From: Actinomycetes bacterium
Lineage (GTDB): Bacteria; Actinomycetota; Acidimicrobiia; Acidimicrobiales; UBA8190
Reading direction: 5' to 3'
DNA length: 12,358 nt
Assembly (NCBI GenBank): GCA_021798135.1
Contig: JAJZYI010000076.1
Coordinates: forward strand, 1-12,358
The translations under genes and the position numbers were made by a program. Of this stretch, positions 6,354-12,247 are shown in pieces (the stretch's first letter is position 1; each line of letters opens with the position of its first letter). The notes below the pieces were generated by a model. That model saw nothing but the letters and a program-made list of their open reading frames with translations, was not told where the DNA came from and made no database searches.

Positions 6354-6461
6354 GGCACGCCGCGACCGCCACCGCCCGCCAGGCACGCTGCGACGGCTCG
6401 CACCCCCGGCACGCCGCGAGTGGCACGACCCGCCAGGCACGCTTCGACGGCTCGCACGCCG
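6354..6461. repeat. 54-bp tandem duplication in the tag/MFS divergent region
   Basis: Two adjacent 54-bp units, 6354-6407 and 6408-6461. Both start ggcacgccgcga, and both contain a 29-bp segment (6375-6403 and 6429-6457) starting cccgccaggcacgct with one mismatch over its length. The middle of the unit is more diverged. It occupies the gap between the divergent tag and MFS starts, ending 17 bp before the MFS ATG, so it overlaps any promoter there. The 54-bp length is a multiple of 9 and 27, the units seen elsewhere, but the sequences differ. Confidence 0.85.
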
Positions 6462-6478
6462 CTCGGCCGGCGGCCAAC

Positions 6479-7795
6479 ATGGGTCGGATGCGGCACGGGG
6501 CTCCCCACGGTCCACCAGACGGGGGCACCGGTCCGCCGGTGCCGCCAGGCCCCCGGTCGCCGTGGAGCAGCCGAGCCCGGTGGGACAGGCGGGGCAGGCG
6601 CCGGGAACCTGCCGGGCACGCGGCCGTCACCGTCGTCTTCCTCGTCCAGGGCTTGCTCTTCGCCTCGTGGGTCGCGCACATCCCCCACGTGCAGCAGCAC
6701 CTGCACCTCGGGGACGGCGCCCTGGGCGTCGCCCTGCTCGGTGCCCCGGTGGGGTCGGTCCTCGCGATGCTCGCGGCGGCGGTGCTCCTCCCGCGCCACG
6801 GCAGCCGCGCCGTGGTCCGCGGCGCGCTCGCCGGGTACTGCGCGGCCGGGCCGCTGGTGGGCCTGGCCGGTGCCCCTGTGGCGCTGTTCGCCGCCCTGCT
6901 GGTGTGGGGCGCGTTCCAGGGAGGCCTCGACGTCGCCATGAACACGCAGGCGATCACGGTCGAACGGCAGGCCCGCCGGCCGCTCATGCCAGGGTTCCAC
7001 GGCGCGTGGAGCGTGGGGTCCCTGGCGGGGGCGGCGCTCGGCACGCTGGGCGTGGCCGCGGGGATCTCGCTGAGCGTGCAGCTGCTGGCGTTGGCGACGC
7101 CCTGCGCTGCCGTGGCCGGTTGGCTGACCGCCGGGATGCTGCCCGACGCTCGCCGGGCGCCTGCCGCTGCGCCCGCTCCCGCGCCCCGGGCTGCGCCGGC
7201 GGCACCGGCCAGGCCGCTGCCCGTTCCCAGGCCCCAGCTGGCGATCCTGGCGCTCGGTGCCATCGCGCTCGCCGACATGCTCTGCGAGGGGGCCGCCGCC
7301 GACTGGTCTGCCGTCTACCTGAGGAACAGCCTGCACACCGGCGCTGCCGTGGCCGGCCTGGGCTACGCGACCTACTCGCTCGCCATGGTGGCGGTTCGCC
7401 TGTCGGGCAACCGCCTGCTCGCCCGCTTCCCCGCCCGCCGCCTGCTGCCGGCGTTCGCCGGCATCGCGACCGCCGGCCTCGCCCTGGGCCTGGCGGTCGG
7501 CGAACCCATCGCCGCGCTCGCCGGGTTCGCCTGCCTCGGCGCGGGGCTGGCCGCCGTCGTACCCACGGTGTTCGGCGCCGCCGGGCGCGTGCCGGGGCTG
7601 CACGGCGGCACGGCCGTCGCCCTGGTGTCGGCCTTCGGCTGGGTCGGGTTCGTCTGCGGCCCGCCGCTCATCGGGCAGCTCGCTGCGGCCACCAGCCTCC
7701 GCTGGGCGCTCGCCGTCGTCCCGGTGCTGACGGCCTCGATCGCGGCAGCGACGGCGTGGAGCCGGAACCTCGGGCCGGCCCCCGCCGACCGCTGA
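6479..7795 (+). CDS. MFS transporter, YbjJ-like family
   Basis: Multi-pass membrane protein of the major facilitator superfamily. The 438-residue product has about twelve hydrophobic helices (first near 48-63). Family-typical segments are FASWVAHIPHVQQHLHLGDG (61-80), GGLDVAMNTQAITVERQ (148-164), PGFHGAWSVGSLAGA (171-185) and CEGAAADWSAVYL (269-281). These match E. coli YbjJ and related poorly characterised transporters, sometimes compared with fucose permeases; the substrate is unknown. The Ala/Pro-rich stretch 222-252 is the central cytosolic loop between the two six-helix halves. The start is uncertain: ATG at 6479 has no ribosome site, with ATG 6488 and GTG 6539 as alternatives, and residues 1-45 are hydrophilic and unconserved in appearance. 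It lies between two alkylation-repair genes and 67 bp before the Ogt-AlkA gene on the same strand, but no export link to repair can be shown. Confidence 0.88.
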   Translation: MGRMRHGAPHGPPDGGTGPPVPPGPRSPWSSRARWDRRGRRREPAGHAAVTVVFLVQGLLFASWVAHIPHVQQHLHLGDGALGVALLGAPVGSVLAMLAAAVLLPRHGSRAVVRGALAGYCAAGPLVGLAGAPVALFAALLVWGAFQGGLDVAMNTQAITVERQARRPLMPGFHGAWSVGSLAGAALGTLGVAAGISLSVQLLALATPCAAVAGWLTAGMLPDARRAPAAAPAPAPRAAPAAPARPLPVPRPQLAILALGAIALADMLCEGAAADWSAVYLRNSLHTGAAVAGLGYATYSLAMVAVRLSGNRLLARFPARRLLPAFAGIATAGLALGLAVGEPIAALAGFACLGAGLAAVVPTVFGAAGRVPGLHGGTAVALVSAFGWVGFVCGPPLIGQLAAATSLRWALAVVPVLTASIAAATAWSRNLGPAPADR

Positions 7796-7852
7796 GCGCC
7801 GGCCCTCGTCCGCTGGCCCCCGGCAGCCTGCACACCGCGCCGGCCTCGCCCA

Positions 7853-7858
7853 TACTGT
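7853..7858 (+). promoter_or_regulatory. Candidate -10 element giving a leaderless ogt-alkA transcript
   Basis: TACTGT fits TAnnnT and ends 4 bp before the ATG at 7863, so transcription would start at or next to the A of the start codon. No purine-rich ribosome site precedes this ATG, which agrees with leaderless translation, common in actinobacteria. No clear -35 is seen. It would place ogt-alkA under its own promoter rather than under the MFS promoter. Confidence 0.5.
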
Positions 7859-7862
7859 CCGC

Positions 7863-9230
7863 ATGCCCCGGGCACCCGACACCTCGCTGACCGCCCGGGA
7901 CGCCGCACGGAGCCGGCACGCGAGCCGCCAGGCGACCGGGCCCGGTCACCGGCTGGAGCACGCCGGCCGCGTCCGCCACCACGCCTTCCCCACCGCGCTC
8001 GGCACCTGCGCCGTCGCGTGGGGTCCAGCCGGGATCGTGCGGATCGAGCTCCCCGGCACCACCGACGACGGCGACGCTGCCCGGGCCATCGCCGCCGAGC
8101 ACCCGGGGGCACCCGCTGCCGAGCCGCCGGCAACCGTGCGGCGGGCGATCGAAGCCATCCAGCACAACCTGGCCGGCGATCGGGCCGACCTGTCGAGCGT
8201 CCGCCTCGACATGGACGGGCTGGCACCCTTCCACCGCCGGGTGTACGAGGCAGCCCGGACCGTCCCCGCCGGCACGACCGTCACCTATGGCGAGCTCGCC
8301 GCGTTGGCCGGCCGGCCCGGCGCCGCCCGGGCAGTGGGCCAGGCGCTCGGCCGGAACCCCTTCCCGGTGGTGGTGCCGTGCCACCGGGTCGTGGCCGCCG
8401 GCGGCCGCATCGGGGGGTTCAGCGCCCCCGGTGGGACCACCACCAAGCAGCGCATGCTGGCCGCCGAGGGCGTCACGCTGACCGCCGGCGCGCCGGCACC
8501 GGCGGCGGGCCGCCCGCTCCCGTTCGACGCACGGCGCGCCGAGCGCCACCTGCGAGCGGCCGACCCCGAGCTCGGGCAGGTCATGGCCGCGGTCGGCCCG
8601 CTCCGCCTGGAGCTGCGGCCGGCGCCGAGCACCTTCGCCGCGCTGACCGAGGCGATCGTGCACCAGCAGCTCAGCCCGAAGGCGGCCGCCACCATCCACC
8701 GACGGCTGTGCGCGCTGCTCGACGGCACCGGCATCCTGCCCGACGCCAGCGGCGTGCAGGCCGACGCCGGCGGCACCCTGCCCGACGCCAGCGGCGCGCA
8801 GGCCGGCGCCGGCGGGCACGGCGGCGTGCGGCCCGAGCAGGTGCTGGCGTTGCCCGAGGGCGCGCTGCGCGGCGCCGGCCTGTCGGCGGCGAAGGTCCGG
8901 GCCTTGCGGGACCTGGCGGCGCAGGTGATCGGCGGAGCCGTCCCCACCGTGGACGAGGCGGCCGCCATGGACGACGAGTCGGTGGTGGCGGCCCTGTCGG
9001 CCGTGCGCGGGGTGGGCCGGTGGACGGCGGAGATGTTCCTCATGTTCAGGCTCGGCCGGCCCGACGTGCTGCCGCTCGGCGACTACGGCCTGCGCCGCGG
9101 GTTCGCGGCAGCGTTCGGGCTCGCCACGACGCCCGGGCCCGCCGAGGTGGAACGCCGGGCCGAGGCCTGGCGCCCCTACCGCACGGCCGCGTGCTGGTAC
9201 CTGTGGCGGGCGCTCGACCTGCCCCGGTGA
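7863..9230 (+). CDS. Fusion of O6-alkylguanine-DNA methyltransferase and AlkA-type glycosylase
   Basis: A two-enzyme alkylation-repair protein of 455 residues. The N-terminal half (about 36-206) is an Ogt/MGMT suicide methyltransferase: TVTYGELAALAG (139-150), ARAVGQALGRNPFPVVVPCHRVV (155-177) with nucleophile Cys173 in PCHR, and GGFSAPGGTTTKQRML (184-199). It would transfer the alkyl group from O6-alkylguanine to itself. After a short Ala/Pro linker (about 208-220), the C-terminal half (221-455) is a helix-hairpin-helix glycosylase of the AlkA type: LTEAIVHQQLSPKAAATIHR (261-280), LSAVRGVGRWTAEMFLMF (378-395) as the hairpin, and LPLGDYGLRRG (403-413) with catalytic Asp407. It would excise 3-methyladenine and other alkylated bases. 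No Ada zinc or AraC domain is present, so this is not the Ada-AlkA arrangement. Residues 290-317 hold a low-complexity insertion coded by a 42-bp duplication. Both catalytic residues are intact. Confidence 0.93.
   Translation: MPRAPDTSLTARDAARSRHASRQATGPGHRLEHAGRVRHHAFPTALGTCAVAWGPAGIVRIELPGTTDDGDAARAIAAEHPGAPAAEPPATVRRAIEAIQHNLAGDRADLSSVRLDMDGLAPFHRRVYEAARTVPAGTTVTYGELAALAGRPGAARAVGQALGRNPFPVVVPCHRVVAAGGRIGGFSAPGGTTTKQRMLAAEGVTLTAGAPAPAAGRPLPFDARRAERHLRAADPELGQVMAAVGPLRLELRPAPSTFAALTEAIVHQQLSPKAAATIHRRLCALLDGTGILPDASGVQADAGGTLPDASGAQAGAGGHGGVRPEQVLALPEGALRGAGLSAAKVRALRDLAAQVIGGAVPTVDEAAAMDDESVVAALSAVRGVGRWTAEMFLMFRLGRPDVLPLGDYGLRRGFAAAFGLATTPGPAEVERRAEAWRPYRTAACWYLWRALDLPR
8730..8813 (+). 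repeat. 42-bp in-frame tandem duplication inside ogt-alkA
   Basis: Copies at 8730-8771 and 8772-8813 share ctgcccgacgccagcggcg and differ at only a few positions. They code GILPDASGVQADAG and GTLPDASGAQAGAG (290-303 and 304-317). The insertion falls in a loop of the AlkA half, between the HQQLS helix and the segment leading to the hairpin, so it probably does not disrupt folding. Confidence 0.9.
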
Positions 9231-9503
9231 GCCCGGCACCGGAAGGGTGACGGGGCCTCCGTCCCGCCTCACTCCCCGACCAGCACCACGCTGAGGACCG
9301 CCGCCCTCGTGGCCACAGCCGGTCCGCCAGCACGCGGTGCTCGCCGGGGCGGCGCCCGGGATCCGCTTGCACGCGGACGACGGACACCCCCGGCGCCGGC
9401 GCCCCGGCCGCGCCGTCTCCCCGAGCCCCTCGGTCACCGCCACCCGCTGACCGGTGCCGACGCAGGGTCGGCCCGCGCCGCTGACCGGTGCCGAACCCGT
9501 CGC

Positions 9504-9551
9504 GGGCGGTCCCAACGCCGGGCGGTCCCAACGCCGGGCGGTCCCAACGCC
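9504..9551. repeat. 16-bp tandem repeat, three perfect copies
   Basis: gggcggtcccaacgcc occurs three times without a mismatch or spacer at 9504-9519, 9520-9535 and 9536-9551. Each unit carries a GGCG/CGCC half-palindrome that could form a small hairpin. A unit length not divisible by three argues against coding. It lies 66 bp upstream of the monooxygenase ATG, so changes in copy number could affect its promoter spacing. Confidence 0.95.
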
Positions 9552-9605
9552 GCGCCGGCACCACCGCTGCGGCCCTCCCGGTATACCTCTCGGTGGACGC
9601 GACCC

Positions 9606-9610
9606 GGGGG
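9606..9610 (+). promoter_or_regulatory. Ribosome binding site of the monooxygenase gene
   Basis: GGGGG with 7-bp spacing to the ATG at 9618. Together with the conserved start of the protein it selects this ATG over the frame that stays open about 300 bp upstream. Confidence 0.5.
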
Positions 9611-9617
9611 TACCTGC

Positions 9618-10631
9618 ATGCCGATCCCGCTCTCCATCCTCGACCTGGCGCCGATCCGCCGCGGCGAGACGCCGGCCGACAGCTTCCGGGCAAGCGTGGC
9701 GCTGGCGCAGGCCGCCGAGGCGCTCGGGTACCGCCGGGTCTGGTACGCCGAGCACCACAACATGCGCACCATCGGCTCGTCGGCCACGAGCGTCCTGATC
9801 GCGCACGTCGCCGCCCACACCGCCACCATCCGGCTCGGCGCCGGCGGGATCATGCTCCCCAACCACTCGCCGCTCACGATCGCCGAGCAGTTCGGCACGC
9901 TGGCGTCGCTGCACCCCGGCCGTATCGACCTCGGCCTCGGCCGGGCCCCGGGCACGGACCAGCGCACGCTGCGGGCGCTGCGGCGCGACGCGTCCGCCGC
10001 CGACACGTTCCCCCAGGACGTGCTGGAGCTGCAGGGGTACCTGACCGGCGACACGCGCGTGCCCGGCGTCCGAGCCACCCCGGGCGACGGCACCGACGTC
10101 CCGCTGTACGTCCTCGGCTCGTCGATGTTCGGCGCCCGCCTGGCCGCCGCGCTCGGCCTGCCCTACGCCTTCGCCTCGCACTTCGCCCCCGCCGCGCTGG
10201 TGCACGCCGTCGCCGCCTACCGCCAGGAGTTCCGGCCGTCCGCCCAGCTCGACCGGCCCTACGTGCTCGCCGGCCTGAACGTCGTGGCCGCCGACACCGC
10301 GGCGGACGCCCAGCGGCAGTTCCTGGCGGCCAAGCGGCTCAGGGCGGCCGCCATCCTCGGCCGGGGCCGCGACATGACCGACGAGGAGGCCGACGCCCTG
10401 CTCGCCTCGCCGGCCGGCCGGCACGTCGAGCAGATGGCCACGTACTCCGCCGTCGGCACCCCCGCCGAGGTCGTCGACTACGTGCACGCCTTCGCCGAGG
10501 ACGCGCAGGCCGACGAGCTCATCGTGGTGCACCACTCGCCCACGGCCGAGGAGCGCCTGCGCTCCGCCGAGCTGCTCGCCGGGGCTGTCGCGTCCGCCCC
10601 CGACCGAACGATCCTCGACGGGAACCGCTGA
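9618..10631 (+). CDS. Luciferase-like flavin monooxygenase, group 1 (MsnO8/YhbW-like)
   Basis: The 337-residue product is a TIM-barrel oxidoreductase of the bacterial luciferase superfamily. It opens with PLSILDLAPIRRGETPADSF (4-23). It then has VWYAEHHNM (41-49), IRLGAGGIMLPNHSPLTIAEQF (71-92) and LHPGRIDLGLGRAPGTDQRT (98-117), the signature of the group 1 luciferase-like subfamily (TIGR03558-type), which uses reduced FMN or possibly F420. Length is typical and no domain is missing. Substrates of this subfamily are largely unknown; annotations as alkanal monooxygenase should be read as family names. It appears to be a single gene: the gap upstream is 387 bp, and the gene downstream is convergent. 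A perfect 9-bp hairpin about 110 bp after the stop is a candidate terminator. Confidence 0.92.
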   Translation: MPIPLSILDLAPIRRGETPADSFRASVALAQAAEALGYRRVWYAEHHNMRTIGSSATSVLIAHVAAHTATIRLGAGGIMLPNHSPLTIAEQFGTLASLHPGRIDLGLGRAPGTDQRTLRALRRDASAADTFPQDVLELQGYLTGDTRVPGVRATPGDGTDVPLYVLGSSMFGARLAAALGLPYAFASHFAPAALVHAVAAYRQEFRPSAQLDRPYVLAGLNVVAADTAADAQRQFLAAKRLRAAAILGRGRDMTDEEADALLASPAGRHVEQMATYSAVGTPAEVVDYVHAFAEDAQADELIVVHHSPTAEERLRSAELLAGAVASAPDRTILDGNR

Positions 10632-10740
10632 CGCTCGACGACATCAGGGGCCATGTGGGTCTGACCTGGGAATCTCAAGCGGAATCCCGCAGAACGGCCA
10701 CGACGAGGACGTCCACCCGGGTGCTTCGCCATGCGGGTCC

Positions 10741-10765
10741 GGGGCCCGCTTCCACGGCGGGCCCC
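10741..10765 (+). terminator. Candidate terminator hairpin downstream of the monooxygenase gene
   Basis: GGGGCCCGC (10741-10749) and GCGGGCCCC (10757-10765) are a perfect 9-bp, all G/C stem with a 7-nt loop (ttccacg). No T-run follows. It is the strongest stem in the convergent gap, but its distance from the monooxygenase stop (110 bp) leaves other roles open. Confidence 0.5.
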
Positions 10766-11077
10766 TGTGCGTTCACCACTCCATCGGCCCGTGAACCTGT
10801 CCGCCATGCGCAAGCCGCACCGTGCCGGGCAGCTGGCACGACGCGACGACGGACCGGTGGAACGGGACTTCGAACGAAGCCACATGCTCGAGATGCCCGC
10901 TCACCTGTCGAGGATGTGGACCGTCCAGGATGTGGATCGAGCATGCCGACCTGGATGCCGCGCCCGACCGTGCGGGGAACCGCTTCAGCGAGATCCGAAC
11001 CATCTCCGGCGACGAGCGCCCTGCCACAGGCACCGGCCAGGGCGCCGTGGAGCAGGTACGTCGCCTGGCCGACGCCC

Positions 11078-11137
11078 GAACCCTCCCCTCCGGGCCTGAA
11101 CCCTCCCCTCCGGGCCCGAACCCTCCCCTCCGGGGTG
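11078..11137. repeat. 20-bp tandem repeat, three copies
   Basis: Copies at 11078-11097, 11098-11117 and 11118-11137. All share gaaccctcccctccggg and differ only in the last three bases. The array is strongly strand-asymmetric, pyrimidine-rich on the plus strand. It lies 78 bp beyond the minus-strand VOC stop, in the convergent gap, where on the VOC transcript it would be G/A-rich. Confidence 0.95.
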
Positions 11138-11214
11138 GCCGCTCGGGAGCAGGTGGCCTTGCCGGGCCGCACGCACCCGTCGGAGAACCACCACCGGCGT
11201 GGCGCGGCAGCCGG

Positions 11215-11994
11215 CTACTCCCGGACCTGGTGCAGCCGGAAGGGGGCGCCCGCCGGGTCGGCCACGGTGGCCATCCGGCCGTACGGGGTGTCCTCGGGCG
11301 GCGCGGCGACGGACCCTCCGAGCGACGTCACCCGGGCCACCGCGGCGTCGGCGTCGGCGACGGTCCAGTACACCGACCAGCCTGACGGCTCGCCCTCGGC
11401 CAGGACGCGCCGCGCGTCGAAGATGCCGGCCAGGCTCTCGCCGCCACCCGGGTCGAGCATCACCGTGTACCGGAAGTCGTCGGTGTCACCCACGGCCTGC
11501 GTCTCCCAGCGGAACGCTTCCCGGTAGAAGGTGACGGCCCTGCCGTGGTCACGGGTGTGCAGCTCGAACCACGCCGGGGTGCCGGGCTCGCCGAGCACCG
11601 TGAAGCCGGGGAACGTGCCGGGCTGCCAGGCACCCACGGGCGCCCCCGTCGGGTCGGTCAGCACCGCCTGCACGCCGAGGTCGGCCACCGCCATGGGCGG
11701 CGCGGCGACATCCGCGCCACCGGCGGCAGCGTCGCGGACGGTCCGCTCGATGTCGTCGGTGGCCAGGAAGACCTGCCAGCGGTCGTCGGCCGCCGCGCCG
11801 GGCATGCCGCCCATGGCGCCCGCCACCGGCACCCCGTCACGGGTGAACATGAAGTAGCCCCCGAACTCGGGGTTGGGCGGCTCCGCCCGCCAGCCGAAGA
11901 GCCCGGCGTAGAACTCGCGGCTGCCCGGGACGTCCGACGTCCACAGGTGGGTCCAGCAGGGCGCCCCCACGGGGGCGCTGTCTCGGCTGGTCAT
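11215..11994 (-). CDS. Double-VOC-domain protein (glyoxalase-like, Cfp30B-type)
   Basis: The 259-residue product has two vicinal-oxygen-chelate domains in tandem (about 11-125 and 138-257). Each shows the repeat pattern seen in M. tuberculosis Cfp30B (Rv0577)-like proteins: CWTHLWTSDVPGSREFYAGLFGW (13-35) with VLTDPTGAPVGAWQ (111-124), then PAWFELHTRDHGRAVTFYREAF (140-161) with ATVADPAGAPFRLHQ (242-256). Duplicated VOC proteins include lyases, dioxygenases and resistance or signalling proteins; the reaction here cannot be told from sequence. The ATG at 11994 has GAGGGGG at 12001-12007 with 6-bp spacing; an in-frame ATG at 12012 would add six residues and lacks a site. Convergent with the monooxygenase gene. 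Confidence 0.9.
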   Translation of the reverse strand: MTSRDSAPVGAPCWTHLWTSDVPGSREFYAGLFGWRAEPPNPEFGGYFMFTRDGVPVAGAMGGMPGAAADDRWQVFLATDDIERTVRDAAAGGADVAAPPMAVADLGVQAVLTDPTGAPVGAWQPGTFPGFTVLGEPGTPAWFELHTRDHGRAVTFYREAFRWETQAVGDTDDFRYTVMLDPGGGESLAGIFDARRVLAEGEPSGWSVYWTVADADAAVARVTSLGGSVAAPPEDTPYGRMATVADPAGAPFRLHQVRE

Positions 11995-12247
11995 GGTGGT
12001 CCCCCTCGGCATCTCGTGTCGTCCGTCGGCCCCGGCCCAGCCACGTCGTGCGACACCGGAGAGGCCGGCACCCGTCCACGCCGGTGCCCGCCTGCCGACC
12101 CGCCGATCGCCGTCGCCGGCCCCGGCGGTGAGCCGCTCCGGGCCCCTCCGGGCACCGCCGCCCCGATGGCGACGTGGCATCCGCTCGGCGAGCGCCCGCC
12201 TCCGATCGTACCGACGTTCCCGGTCAACGGCACGGGGCACGGTGCGG
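11995..12247. other. Upstream region of the VOC gene, no gene seen
   Basis: Apart from the VOC ribosome site at 12001-12007, no supported gene lies here. The minus frame stays open, but its translation is Arg/Gly-rich and unlike VOC proteins. A minus-strand TACGAT (12205-12210) is a weak possible -10 element with no good -35. With the repeat that follows, the whole non-coding stretch runs from 11995 to the right edge. Confidence 0.5.

Larger units (their letters stand above)
9231..9617. other. 387-bp non-coding gap between ogt-alkA and the monooxygenase
   Basis: No open frame here has a believable protein. It holds a weak hairpin (GACGG 9249-9253, CCGTC 9259-9263) just after ogt-alkA, a 17-bp direct repeat starting ccgctgaccggtgccga at 9444 and 9478, a perfect 16-bp triple repeat (9504-9551), and the 8-bp palindrome ggtatacc at 9580-9587. 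The palindrome is the most AT-rich point and may be part of the monooxygenase promoter or an operator. Confidence 0.6.
10632..11214. other. 583-bp convergent gap, AT-richer than its neighbours
   Basis: Lies between the convergent monooxygenase and VOC genes. By eye, about 10640-11030 is less GC-rich than the flanks, and no frame shows the strong third-position bias of the real genes. An 86-codon minus frame (11033-10773) has many A/T third positions and matches nothing I know. The stretch holds a strong hairpin (10741-10765), a GTTCAC/GTGAAC pair (10771-10776, 10791-10796), a direct repeat aggatgtgga (10911 and 10927), a 9-bp inverted repeat CATGCTCGA/TCGAGCATG (10883-10891, 10937-10945) and a 20-bp tandem repeat near 11100. 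It may be relic or acquired DNA; no gene is supported. Confidence 0.5.

Noticed and set aside
5315..7882. A minus-strand open frame of 855 codons
   Set aside because: It overlaps the small membrane protein and tag in another frame and lies antisense to the MFS gene. It is low-complexity, with no recognisable family.
9504..9551. Possible CRISPR-like array
   Set aside because: The copies are contiguous with no spacers, the unit is too short, and no cas gene is present. The same holds for the other arrays.
7668..10535. A minus-strand open frame of 955 codons
   Set aside because: It runs antisense to the ends of the MFS gene, ogt-alkA and the monooxygenase. Its translation is Arg/Gly-rich with no domain. 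Stops are rare in such GC-rich sequence, and the plus-strand genes have clear motifs.
10741..10800. tRNA-like or attachment-site sequence near the GC hairpin
   Set aside because: There is no cloverleaf, no anticodon arm in the right place and no integrase or duplicated core nearby.
10773..11033. 86-codon minus-strand frame in the convergent gap
   Set aside because: Third positions are far less G/C-biased than in the real genes, no ribosome site precedes the GTG, and no family is recognisable.
10822..11385. Plus-strand frame with a CSRCPLTCRGC segment
   Set aside because: It looks like a Cys cluster, but the frame has weak third-position bias, runs through the 20-bp repeat and then antisense into the VOC gene.
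12205..12231. Promoter for the VOC gene from minus-strand TTGACC and TACGAT
   Set aside because: The two hexamers are only 11 bp apart, too close for a sigma-70-type promoter. An alternative reading as an extracytoplasmic sigma promoter (GGAAC) lacks a matching -10.
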